NCBI RefSeq assembly: GCF_004217185.1 | Contig: NZ_SHKL01000001.1 | Coordinates: forward strand, 1,363,001 to 1,427,000 | Source of the DNA: Pseudonocardia sediminis | GTDB taxonomy: Bacteria; Actinomycetota; Actinomycetes; Mycobacteriales; Pseudonocardiaceae | Length of the DNA stretch: 64,000 bases | Reading direction: 5' to 3' | Part shown: in pieces, positions 17,636 to 25,773 of the stretch | How positions within the stretch are numbered: the stretch's first letter is position 1 | Layout: the number at the start of each line of letters is the position of its first letter | The notes under the pieces: generated by a model | What the model was told of the DNA's origin: nothing | Database searches by the model: none | The model's input: the letters and a program-made list of their open reading frames with translations, nothing else | Program-made: the position numbers and the translations under genes

Positions 17636-19003
17636 ATGTCCCAGGACGTCATCGGGCTCGGCGCCGGGGTGTCCGGGCTGGTCACCGCCTGCCTGCTGGC
17701 CGAGCAGGGGCAGCGGGTGCTGCTGCTGGAGAAGCACGGTCACCTGGGTGGACGGGCACGCGAGTACCGCTACCGCGGGCATCAGATCGGGCTCGGCAGC
17801 CATCTCGTCGAGGACCCGGGTGACTCGCTGACCCGGGTCTGCGCGGTGCTCGGGCACGAGCTGGAGCACTCCCGCCGCAGCGACTCGATGCCGTTCTGGA
17901 CGAACGGGAAGGGCTGGGCGCCGATTCAGGAGCAGTACTCCGGCGCGGCCAAGGCCGGGCTCAAGCGCTGCATCCGGGCCCTGGCCGACACCCCGTACTC
18001 CGAGCTGGAGAACTGGAACCACGCGTCGTTGCGGGAGTGGATGGCCCAGCACACCTCCGACGAGGGCGTCTACACGGTGTGGGAGGCGATCTCGGTGCTG
18101 GAGCAGATCACGCTGCGCCCGCACGAGCACTCGGCGTCGGAGAACCTCTTCACCCGCAAGATGCACTACGAGGCACGGCGGACGGCCGGGTACTCGTTCT
18201 GGCCGATGGGCGGCTGGGACGCGCTCTGGCACGCCATGGTCGAACGGTTCCAGGCCCTCGGCGGGGAGCTGCGGCTCTCGACGCCGGTCTCGCGGGTCCG
18301 GGTCCACGACGGGGCGGTGCGCGGGGTGCGGCTGCGGTCCCTCGACGGCGGCCCGGCCGAGGAGATCGACGCCGACCGGGTCGTGGTGTCCGCGCCGGTG
18401 TGGGATCTGCCGCGGCTGTTCGACTCCGGCGCCCTGCCGTGGGACCTGCTGGCCCGGATCCGGATGCTGGCCGACAACCGCAACCGCGCCTGCTGGATCG
18501 GCTACTGGATCGCCGCGGAGGAGCCGGTGATCGCGATGACCGAACGGGAGATGGCCTCGTTCCTGTCGACGCCGCGCTGCGGGCTGCCCGGGTTCACGCT
18601 CAACTTCACCGGCTACGACCCGTCGGTCTCACCGACGGGGGAGTACCTGACCTGCGTCGGAGCCTCGTTCGACGCCACCGAGCGATATGGCGACCGCCCC
18701 TGGATCGACCGCAAGTTCGCCGAGCTGTGGGACGACATCGAGGAGATGATGCCGGCCGCCCGCGGCGCGCTCTGGACGAAACCGCACGTGGTGAACAACT
18801 ACGGGGTGATCAACAAACCGGGCCTGGTCGGGCCGGTGCGCCCGGACACCGAGGTCCGCGGCGTCGAGGGACTGTGGCTGACCGGGGACACGACCCGCTC
18901 GCGCGGGATCGGGATCGACAAGGCGGCCCGGGCCGGGATCACCACGGCCGAGTCGGTGCTGGGACGACGGCTGCCGGCGTTCGCCGGGACCGTGCGCTAC
19001 TGA
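17636..19003 (+). CDS. FAD-dependent phytoene-desaturase-like oxidoreductase
   Basis: 455 residues. The N-terminal dinucleotide fold GLGAGVSGLVTACLLAEQGQ followed by EKHGHLGGRAREY, and the C-terminal GLWLTGDTTRSRGIGIDKA, place it in the phytoene dehydrogenase/NAD(P)-binding amine-oxidase-like superfamily. Members desaturate, isomerise or oxidise isoprenoids and other lipids; here the substrate is unknown. ATG at 17636 fits the GGGAAGGGG ribosome-binding site (about 7 nt) better than the in-frame GTG at 17630. It begins an operon with two SDR genes. Confidence 0.85.
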   Translation: MSQDVIGLGAGVSGLVTACLLAEQGQRVLLLEKHGHLGGRAREYRYRGHQIGLGSHLVEDPGDSLTRVCAVLGHELEHSRRSDSMPFWTNGKGWAPIQEQYSGAAKAGLKRCIRALADTPYSELENWNHASLREWMAQHTSDEGVYTVWEAISVLEQITLRPHEHSASENLFTRKMHYEARRTAGYSFWPMGGWDALWHAMVERFQALGGELRLSTPVSRVRVHDGAVRGVRLRSLDGGPAEEIDADRVVVSAPVWDLPRLFDSGALPWDLLARIRMLADNRNRACWIGYWIAAEEPVIAMTEREMASFLSTPRCGLPGFTLNFTGYDPSVSPTGEYLTCVGASFDATERYGDRPWIDRKFAELWDDIEEMMPAARGALWTKPHVVNNYGVINKPGLVGPVRPDTEVRGVEGLWLTGDTTRSRGIGIDKAARAGITTAESVLGRRLPAFAGTVRY

Positions 19004-19019
19004 GACGAGGGGATCGAGC

Positions 19020-19853
19020 ATGGCGGGTCGGATGGAGGGCAAGGTCGCGTTCATCACGGGCGCGGCGCGCGGGCAGGGCCGCAGTCATGCGGTGCGGCTG
19101 GCGCAGGAGGGCGCGGACATCATCGCGGTGGACGTCTGCGCCCCGATCGCCAGCGTGGACAAGTACCCGGGCGCCACCCGGGCCGACCTGGACGAGACCG
19201 TCGCCGAGGTCGAGAAGCTGGACCGGCGGATCGTCGCCCGGGTCGCCGACGTCCGCGACGCCGGCGGCCTGCAGGCCGCACTCGACGAGGGCGTGTCCGA
19301 GCTGGGGGGGCTGGACACCGTCGTCGCCAACGCCGGGATCGCCAGCTACGGCATGAGCGTCGACCTGACCGAGCAGATGTGGCAGGACATGCTCGACGTC
19401 AACCTCACCGGCGTCTGGCACACCGCGAAGGCGGCCGTGCCGCACCTGCGCGCCCGTGGCGGCGGCTCGATGGTGTTCACCAGCTCGATCGGCGGGCTGA
19501 AGGGGATCATGCAGGTCGCGCACTACGTCTCGGCGAAGCACGGGCTGGTCGGCCTGATGCGCACGATGGCCAACGAGCTCGCGGCCGAGCGCATCCGGGT
19601 CAACACCGTGCACCCGACCAACGTCGACACCCACATGATCCAGAATCCCGGCACGTACGGGATGTTCGCCCCGGGCGACCCGGACCCCACACAGGACAAG
19701 GCGATGGCCGGGTTCATGTCCCTCAACGCGCTGCCGGTGCCGTGGGTCGACCCGGTCGACATCAGCAACGCGGTGCTGTTCCTGTCCAGCGACGAGGCCC
19801 GCTACGTCACCGGCGTGGCACTGCCCGTCGACGCCGGCGCGAACGTCAAGTAG
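19020..19853 (+). CDS. Mycofactocin-coupled SDR family oxidoreductase (3)
   Basis: 277 residues, closely related to the SDR at 15876: FITGAARGQGRSHAVRLAQE, YVSAK as catalytic residues and the VHPTNVDTHM segment. It belongs to the carveol-dehydrogenase-like, mycofactocin-coupled group. The two paralogues suggest two alcohol oxidations or two stereoisomers of one alcohol. The ATG is 14 nt behind the flavoprotein gene with GAGGGGATCG before it. Confidence 0.9.
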   Translation: MAGRMEGKVAFITGAARGQGRSHAVRLAQEGADIIAVDVCAPIASVDKYPGATRADLDETVAEVEKLDRRIVARVADVRDAGGLQAALDEGVSELGGLDTVVANAGIASYGMSVDLTEQMWQDMLDVNLTGVWHTAKAAVPHLRARGGGSMVFTSSIGGLKGIMQVAHYVSAKHGLVGLMRTMANELAAERIRVNTVHPTNVDTHMIQNPGTYGMFAPGDPDPTQDKAMAGFMSLNALPVPWVDPVDISNAVLFLSSDEARYVTGVALPVDAGANVK

Positions 19854-19863
19854 GGAGATCGGG

Positions 19864-20625
19864 ATGCGGATCGACGGTGCGGTCGGACTGGTCACCGGCG
19901 GAGCGTCCGGCCTGGGTGGCGGGACGGCCCGGATGCTGGTCGAGCGAGGCGGCAGTGTCGGGATCCTCGACCTGCCGTCCTCGGCCGGGGAGGCGTTCGC
20001 GGCCGAGCTGGGGGAGCGGGCGCTGTTCGTCCCGGTCGACGTCGCCGACGAGAGCCAGGTCGAGAGCGGGGTCGCCGCCGTCGCGGAGCACTTCGGGCGG
20101 ATCGACGTGTGCGTGAACGCGGCCGGGATCAGCCCGGCGGCGCGGGTGCTCTCCCGCAAGGGGCAGCTGCACCCGCTCGACGTGTTCCGGCGGACGGTCG
20201 AGATCAACCTGGTCGGGACCTTCGACGTGCTGCGGCACGCGGTGGCCGCCATGGCGCGCAACGAGCCCGGCCCCGACGGCGAGCGCGGCCTGATCGTGAA
20301 CGTGTCCTCGGCCGCGGCGCTGGAGGGGCAGGCCGGGCAGGCCGCCTACTCGGCGTCCAAGGGCGGGATCGTCGCGCTGACCCTGCCGCTGGCCCGCGAC
20401 CTCGCCATCTGGGGCGTGCGGGTGATGACGGTGTGCCCGGGCATCATGGACACCGGCATGCTGGCCGGGGCCGACGAGCAACGCCGCGAGGCGCTGATGG
20501 ACCTGCACGTGTTCCCGAAGCGGCTCGGCCGGCCGTCGGACTTCGCCGCCCTCGTGGCGTCGTTCATGGAGAACGAGCTGATCAACGGCGAGGTGGTGCG
20601 GCTCGACGCCGCGACCCGGCTCTGA
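19864..20625 (+). CDS. SDR family oxidoreductase (4)
   Basis: 253 residues. TGGASGLGGGTARMLVERGG is the nucleotide-binding motif and YSASKGG the catalytic Tyr/Lys. The end pattern (FAALVASFMENELINGEVVRL) and overall look recall the type-10 hydroxyacyl-CoA dehydrogenase (HSD17B10-like) SDRs, so it may act on a 3-hydroxyacyl-CoA. That makes it a candidate beta-oxidation step after the carboxylase/hydratase enzymes. ATG with GGGAGATCGGG, 10 nt behind the previous gene. Confidence 0.88.
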   Translation: MRIDGAVGLVTGGASGLGGGTARMLVERGGSVGILDLPSSAGEAFAAELGERALFVPVDVADESQVESGVAAVAEHFGRIDVCVNAAGISPAARVLSRKGQLHPLDVFRRTVEINLVGTFDVLRHAVAAMARNEPGPDGERGLIVNVSSAAALEGQAGQAAYSASKGGIVALTLPLARDLAIWGVRVMTVCPGIMDTGMLAGADEQRREALMDLHVFPKRLGRPSDFAALVASFMENELINGEVVRLDAATRL

Positions 20626-20649
20626 GGACCGCGAGTACGGGGACCGCGC

Positions 20650-20663
20650 CTACCAAACGGTAG
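20650..20663. promoter_or_regulatory. TetR-type operator before the TetR gene
   Basis: CTACCAAACGGTAG, with perfect CTACC/GGTAG arms, overlaps a -10-like TAGACT (20661-20666) about 36 nt before the regulator's start. Autoregulation is likely. Confidence 0.65.
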
Positions 20664-20701
20664 ACTTCTTCCTTCACCGAACGTCGAAGGGTCGTGGCCA
20701 G

Positions 20702-21349
20702 GTGCGACAGCCAGCAGGGCGCAGCGCCCGGCGGTCCGGCGGGGAGCGCAAGCCCCGCGAGGAGCGCTGGGCCGAGCTCATCGAGGTCGCCACCCAGGTG
20801 TTCTACGAGAAGGGCTACGACGGCGCCTCCCTGCAGGACATCGCGGACCGTCTCGGGATGCTCAAGGGCAGCCTCTACTACTACATCCAGTCCAAGGAGG
20901 ACCTGCTCTTCGACGTCATCTCGACCGTGCACCGCGACGGCCTCGCCGTCGTCCGGGCCCGCGCCGAGGTCGAGGGCTCACCGCTGGAGAAGCTCGAGTC
21001 GGTGATCGTCGGGCACGTCGAGCACACCTGCCGCAACCTCGTGCCGACCGCGGTCTTCCTGCACGAGCTCTCCGCGCTGCCGATCGACCGGCGCAAGGAG
21101 GTCCTCGGCAGCGAGCACGCCTACCAGGGCGTGTTCCGCGACCTGATCGAGCAGGCGCAGAGGCAGGGCGACGTCCGCGCCGACCTCGACCCCCGCCTGG
21201 CCGCGCTGTCGGTCCTGGGGTCGACGAACTGGGTGTACCGCTGGTTCCGTCCCGGCGGCGCGTTCACCCCGGAGCAGATCGGGTCGGAGCTGGCCGAGAT
21301 GTCGATCCGCGGGATCGCCACCGAGAAGGCTCTCGCTGCCAGAGCCTGA
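20702..21349 (+). CDS. TetR-family transcriptional regulator, likely regulator of the catabolic cluster
   Basis: 215 residues. The N-terminal TetR DNA-binding domain is clear: WAELIEVATQVFYEKGYDG, then LQDIADRLGMLKGSLYYYI with the recognition helix. The rest is the helical ligand-binding part. Layout resembles KstR2-like regulators that sense CoA thioesters, but the operators here differ from the published KstR motifs. The operator sequence precedes its own gene and at least four other units, so it is the best candidate repressor. GTG start; basic N-terminus (GRSARRSGGERKPRE). Confidence 0.9.
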   Translation: MRQPAGRSARRSGGERKPREERWAELIEVATQVFYEKGYDGASLQDIADRLGMLKGSLYYYIQSKEDLLFDVISTVHRDGLAVVRARAEVEGSPLEKLESVIVGHVEHTCRNLVPTAVFLHELSALPIDRRKEVLGSEHAYQGVFRDLIEQAQRQGDVRADLDPRLAALSVLGSTNWVYRWFRPGGAFTPEQIGSELAEMSIRGIATEKALAARA

Positions 21350-21887
21350 GCGCGCGCGCCTGCCGGAAGGCCCGGTCCGTCGCACGGGACAGGAAGATCG
21401 TCACGGCGTCGAGGTCGGCGTCGTCCAGCCCGTGCAGCAACTCGACGGCGACCCGTTCCTTCCGCCGCAGCCGGAGCTTCTCGATCGTCGTCTCGATGTG
21501 ACGGCGAGCGGCGTCGGTGGGCCGTAGGACACGCCGACGCCCGTCGGACGGGTCCGGCGAGCGGCTGAGGAGCCCCTCCTGCTCCAACCGGTCGGCGAGA
21601 CCACTGATCGCTCCACTGGTCAGGCCGGTCATGCCGACCAGCTGGCTCCCGGTCAGGTCGCCGTGCTGGATCAGCAGGTCCAGCATCAGATGCTCGGTCC
21701 CGGTGATCCCGAGCCGTTGGGTCAGGGCCTGCCGGAACAGCATCGAACCGATCTCCAGGCGCGCCAGGAGATCCAGGATCTCCTCGGCGTCGGTGATCTC
21801 CTCGGAGTCGGAGTCGGAGTCGGAGTCGGAGTCGGCGTCGGAGTGGTGGGCGTGGGCGTGTCGGTCGTGATCGTGGGAGCCGGTCAT
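21264..21887 (-). CDS. MarR-family regulator with His-rich and Ser-Asp-repeat N-terminus
   Basis: 207 residues. The winged helix is seen in LTGSQLVGMTGLTSGAISGL and LEQEGLLSRSPDPSDGRRRV, the MarR wing signature. Before it stands an unusual N-terminus: seven His among the first 15 residues (SHDHDRHAHAHH) and then SDADSDSDSDSDS, encoded by a GAGTCG-type hexamer repeat. The His/Asp-rich arm could bind metal or be disordered. The 3' end overlaps the TetR gene by 86 nt on the opposite strand, so the last 30 residues (Arg/Ser/Pro rich) may be recently acquired. Target unknown. Confidence 0.82.
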   Translation of the reverse strand: MTGSHDHDRHAHAHHSDADSDSDSDSDSEEITDAEEILDLLARLEIGSMLFRQALTQRLGITGTEHLMLDLLIQHGDLTGSQLVGMTGLTSGAISGLADRLEQEGLLSRSPDPSDGRRRVLRPTDAARRHIETTIEKLRLRRKERVAVELLHGLDDADLDAVTIFLSRATDRAFRQARALRLWQREPSRWRSRGSTSRPAPTRSAPG

Positions 21888-22171
21888 GTGGTGATTCGCT
21901 CACGAGGCCGCACGGATGCCGGCCGCGCCGGGACGGTGCGGAACCGCGCGCCGCGGTCTGCTTCCCGACTGTGAATCGGAGCGCCGGCCCCGGGTGGTGC
22001 TCCGTGGAAATTCGCTCACGAAGTCTCAGAACCGGTGACGGAGTTTCCGCGACGGCCCTGCCGCGAGTCTGCTCGGCGGGCCCGCCCCGCCCTCCGGGAA
22101 CGGGAACGGGAACGGGTGCCGGTGTCGGGTCGCCGGTCTTCTCGACGGTGGGCGGCGGACCGATCGCACGG
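21888..22171. other. Non-coding gap with a 12-bp direct repeat
   Basis: 284 bp upstream of the MarR gene and downstream of the carboxylase alpha gene. ATTCGCTCACGA occurs twice (21894-21905 and 22010-22021), the first copy just upstream of the MarR start codon; these may be binding sites or promoter parts. A GGGAAC triple repeat lies near 22096-22113. No plausible gene is seen. Confidence 0.5.
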
Positions 22172-24094
22172 TCAGCGGGTGACGACCTCGACCAGGACTG
22201 TGCCGGCGGGGACCGAGGCGCCCGGCGTGACCGGGACGGCGCGCACGGTGCCGGCGATCTCGGAGCGGATCTCCATCTCCATCTTCATCGCCTCCAGCAC
22301 GACCACCACGTCGCCCGCGGCGATCTCCTGGCCGGGCTCGACCCGGACGGCGATCACCGTGGCGTCCATCGGCGCGGTGGGAGGCCCGCCGGGGCCGCCC
22401 GCGGTGGCGGCGGCGCGGTCGTCGTCGGTGCGGGAGCGGCGGGTCGAGGTCCCGGCCTGTCGACCGGCAGGGATCGGCCGGCCGTAGACCTCGATCTCGA
22501 CGGGTCCGCGGTCGGTCGCGATGCGGACGCGTCGGGCCGGGATGTCGCCGTCGGCGCCGGTCGCTGCGCCGTTCGACGCCCCGGGTCCGGGGGCCGCCGC
22601 GGGTCCGGAGCCGTTGGTCGCCGGGTGGCCGGGCATGGCGCCGGACCGGGCGCCCGACGGGGCGCCCGCGGTGGCTCCGGGACCGGCCCCGGCGGCGGTG
22701 GTGGCCGTGGTGTCGTTGGCGTTGGCGAGGAGCGTGGCGGGGTCCCACTCGCGTTCGACCGACCCGGTGTCGTGCGTCGCGGTGGTGAAGGTGTCCTGGT
22801 CGAGGACGGCGCGCAGGTAGGGCGCGGTCGTCGCGATGCCGTCGACGCGGAGCTCGCCGAGTGCGGCGGACAGGCGGCGGCGGGCGGTGTCGCGGTCGGG
22901 GCCGTGGGCGAGGACCTTCGCGAACATCGAGTCGTACTCGGCCGCGACCGAGCCACCGGACTCCAGGCCGGTGTCCACGCGCAGGCCCGGCCCGGTGGGC
23001 AGGGTGAGCGTGCCGATGCGGCCGGGGGAGGGGCGGAACGACAGGGCCGGGTCCTCGGCGGCGATCCGGGCCTCGATCGCGTGGCCGCGGACGGTGACGT
23101 CGCCGGGGGTGAGGGTGAGCGCGCGGCCGTCGGCGATGCGCAGCTGCTCGGCGACGAGGTCGACGCCGGTGACCAGCTCCGTGACGCCGTGCTCGACCTG
23201 CAGGCGGGTGTTCATCTCGAGGAAGTAATGGGCGTCGTCGGCGACGAGGAACTCGACGGTCCCGGCACCGGTGTAGCCGACGTCGCGTGCGATGCGGAGG
23301 GCGGCGTCGGTGATCGCGGCGCGCAGGTCGGGGGACAGATCCGGTGCGGGCGCCTCCTCGATCAGCTTCTGGTGGCGGCGCTGCACCGAGCAGTCGCGGT
23401 CGCCGAGCGCGAGAACCGTGCCGTGGGTGTCGCCCAGGACCTGCACCTCGACGTGCCGCGGACGCTCCAGGTAGCGCTCCAGATGCACCTCGGAGCGACC
23501 GAAGGCGGCGGCGGCCTCGCGACCGGCGGCGGCCAGGGCGTCGTCCAGCCCGTCGAGACCCTGCACGACGCGCATGCCGCGCCCGCCGCCGCCGAACGAC
23601 GCCTTGACCACCAGCGGCCAGCCGATCTCCTCGGCGGACGCGATGACCCCGTCCCGGTCGTCGACGTCGAGCGCGCCGGTGCCGGGCGGGACCGGGACGT
23701 CGCAGGCGACCGCGACCGCACGCGCCGCGACCTTGTCGCCCATCCGCGCGATCACCTCGGGCGAGGGGCCCACGAACGCCATCCCGGCCGCGACGACGGC
23801 GGCGGCGAATCCGGCGTCCTCGGAGAGCAGGCCGTACCCGGGGTGCACCGCGTCCGCACCGGCGGTCTTGGCCGCGTCGAGGAGCGCGTCGATGTCGAGG
23901 TAGGACTGTCGTGCGGGTGCCGGACCGATCCGGTGGGCGTCGTCGGCGAGCCGCACGTGCAGGGCGTCGGCGTCGGCGTCGCTGTACACCGCGACGGCAC
24001 GTAACCCCAGCTCACGGCACGCGCGGACGATCCGCACCGCGATCTCCCCGCGGTTGGCCACCAGGACGGTGCGGATACCCAGTCGGTCGGCCAC
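22172..24094 (-). CDS. Acyl-CoA carboxylase alpha subunit (biotin carboxylase + BCCP)
   Basis: 640 residues. Biotin carboxylase occupies about residues 1-450: LVANRGEIAVRIVRACRELG, the ATP-grasp loop KASFGGGGRGMRV, and [21 protein letters not shown] Pro/Ala/Gly-rich linker follows, and the biotin carboxyl carrier domain has EAMKMEM with the biotinylated Lys near 604. With the carboxyltransferase encoded divergently at 24208 it should carboxylate an acyl- or enoyl-CoA. Substrate choice (propionyl, methylcrotonyl, geranyl-type) rests with the partner and is not determined. Both genes share a promoter region with a TetR-type operator. Confidence 0.93.
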   Translation of the reverse strand: MADRLGIRTVLVANRGEIAVRIVRACRELGLRAVAVYSDADADALHVRLADDAHRIGPAPARQSYLDIDALLDAAKTAGADAVHPGYGLLSEDAGFAAAVVAAGMAFVGPSPEVIARMGDKVAARAVAVACDVPVPPGTGALDVDDRDGVIASAEEIGWPLVVKASFGGGGRGMRVVQGLDGLDDALAAAGREAAAAFGRSEVHLERYLERPRHVEVQVLGDTHGTVLALGDRDCSVQRRHQKLIEEAPAPDLSPDLRAAITDAALRIARDVGYTGAGTVEFLVADDAHYFLEMNTRLQVEHGVTELVTGVDLVAEQLRIADGRALTLTPGDVTVRGHAIEARIAAEDPALSFRPSPGRIGTLTLPTGPGLRVDTGLESGGSVAAEYDSMFAKVLAHGPDRDTARRRLSAALGELRVDGIATTAPYLRAVLDQDTFTTATHDTGSVEREWDPATLLANANDTTATTAAGAGPGATAGAPSGARSGAMPGHPATNGSGPAAAPGPGASNGAATGADGDIPARRVRIATDRGPVEIEVYGRPIPAGRQAGTSTRRSRTDDDRAAATAGGPGGPPTAPMDATVIAVRVEPGQEIAAGDVVVVLEAMKMEMEIRSEIAGTVRAVPVTPGASVPAGTVLVEVVTR

Positions 24095-24137
24095 GGGGGC
24101 TCCTTGTCCGTTCGGTGAGGTGCGCTTCGAGGTCTGT

Positions 24138-24162
24138 CTACCAACCGACCGTCTGATAGTCT
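24138..24162. promoter_or_regulatory. TetR-type operator between carboxylase genes
   Basis: CTACCAACCGACCGTCTGA followed by a -10-like TAGTCT (24157-24162) for the plus-strand operon. It differs from the CTACCAAACG core at one position and lies between the divergent alpha and beta subunit genes, so one site could control both directions. Confidence 0.55.
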
Positions 24163-24207
24163 AGCGTCACCGGCGGGACGAGCGACCGGCTCACCGGAGG
24201 AGGGCGC

Positions 24208-25773
24208 GTGACGGCGAGTGACACCAGCATGGACGGGCGGCTGGCGGTTCTGCGCGAGCGGCGCGCCCGCGCACTGGAGATGGGTGGGCCCGAGGGTCTG
24301 CGCAAGCATCGCGAGTCCGGGCGCCTGCCGGTCCGCGAGCGCGTCGACATGCTCGTCGACCCGGACTCGTGGTTCGAGATCGGGGCACTGGCACTGCCCG
24401 AGCGCCGCACCGCCAAGCACATCCCGGGCGACGCCGTCGTCACCGGATTCGGGCTGCTCGACGGCCGCCGGATCGGCGTGATCGGGATCGACGCGAGTGT
24501 CGTCGCGGGCACGACGGCGCCGATCAGCATGCGCAAGCAGGGCCGTCTGATCGAGCACGCGCAGCGCCACGGTTTCCCGCTGGTACTGCTCTGCGACGCC
24601 GACGGCGGCCGGATGCCCGACGTCTCCGGCTGGCGGTTCTCCGGCCTGCCGCTCGACTTCACCTCGTTCCTCAAGCCGGCCCCCGGCGCGCCGGTCGTGC
24701 CGCGTGCGGCCGCGGTGCTCGGACCCAGCTACGGCGACTCGGCCCTGCACGCCTCGACCGCGCACTACGTGGTGATGATCCGGTCGGCGTCGCTGGCGCT
24801 GTCCGGGCCGTCGGTGGTGGAGCCGGCGATCGGGGAGAAGGTCACCGACGACGAGCTGGGCGGTCCCGCCGCGGCGACCGAGGCCGGCAACGCGCACCTG
24901 GTCGTCGAGACCGAGGCGGACGCGATGGACGCGATCGCGGCGTTCCTGTCCTACCTCCCGCAGAACTCGAGCCTGCCCGCACCGATCGCGCCGGCCCGGC
25001 CGCCCGGCCGCGACCCGTCCGAGCTGGAGACGCTCGTGCCGACCGGCTCGCGCGCCGGCTACGACATGCGCGACGTCTTCGCCTGCCTGGCCGACGAGGC
25101 GAGTGTCCTGCCCTGGGCCGACGGCTGGGGGTCGAGCCTGCTCACCGCGCTGGCCCGGATCGAGGGCCGTCCGGTCGGTCTCGTCGGCAACCAGCCGATC
25201 GTCCGCGCCGGCGCTCTGGACCCCGCCGCGCTGGCGAAGGAGCGTGCGTTCGTCGACCTCTGCGACACGTTCGGGTTGCCGCTGGTGTTCCTGCACGACG
25301 TGCCCGGCCTGATGATCGGCACCCAGGCCGAGAAGGCGGGCATCCTGCACGGCTACGAGGCGCTCGTCTCGCGGATCTCCGAGGCGAGCGTGCCGAAGGT
25401 CGGCGTGGTGCTGCGCAAGGCGTACGGCGGCGGGCACTTCGCGATGGGCGGGCGCCCGACGCAGCCGGACTTCCTCTACGCCTGGCCGACCGCCGAGCTG
25501 GGGTTCATGGCCCCGGAGACGGGCATCCGCACGATCTACCGCCGTCGTCTGGAGACCGTGCTCGCGGAGCAGGGCCCGGAGGCGCACGCGGCGCTGGTCG
25601 AGGAGCTCACTGCGGAGTGGATCAGCGAGGCGGAGCCGTGGGAGGCCGCGGCGCACCTCTCGCTCGACGACGTCATCGAGCCCGCGTCCACCCGTCACGT
25701 CGTGGCGACCAGCATCGAGATAGCCCTGGGTGGATCGGGTCTGGGTGGATCGGGTCTGGGAGGTCGGGCATGA
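24208..25773 (+). CDS. Acyl-CoA carboxylase beta subunit (carboxyltransferase)
   Basis: 521 residues of the carboxyltransferase family, transferring the carboxyl group from biotin to an acyl-CoA. The N-terminal half has HRESGRLPVRERVDMLVDPDS; the C-terminal half has VFLHDVPGLMIGTQAEKAG and VVLRKAYGGGHFAMGGRP. It resembles the MCC/GCC-like single-chain beta subunits of unassigned specificity. The C-terminus ends in a short LGGSG repeat (LGGSGLGGSGLGG) encoded by a repeated 15-nt unit, probably a late addition. GTG start behind CCGGAGGAGG; its stop overlaps the ATG of the hydratase gene. Confidence 0.9.
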   Translation: MTASDTSMDGRLAVLRERRARALEMGGPEGLRKHRESGRLPVRERVDMLVDPDSWFEIGALALPERRTAKHIPGDAVVTGFGLLDGRRIGVIGIDASVVAGTTAPISMRKQGRLIEHAQRHGFPLVLLCDADGGRMPDVSGWRFSGLPLDFTSFLKPAPGAPVVPRAAAVLGPSYGDSALHASTAHYVVMIRSASLALSGPSVVEPAIGEKVTDDELGGPAAATEAGNAHLVVETEADAMDAIAAFLSYLPQNSSLPAPIAPARPPGRDPSELETLVPTGSRAGYDMRDVFACLADEASVLPWADGWGSSLLTALARIEGRPVGLVGNQPIVRAGALDPAALAKERAFVDLCDTFGLPLVFLHDVPGLMIGTQAEKAGILHGYEALVSRISEASVPKVGVVLRKAYGGGHFAMGGRPTQPDFLYAWPTAELGFMAPETGIRTIYRRRLETVLAEQGPEAHAALVEELTAEWISEAEPWEAAAHLSLDDVIEPASTRHVVATSIEIALGGSGLGGSGLGGRA

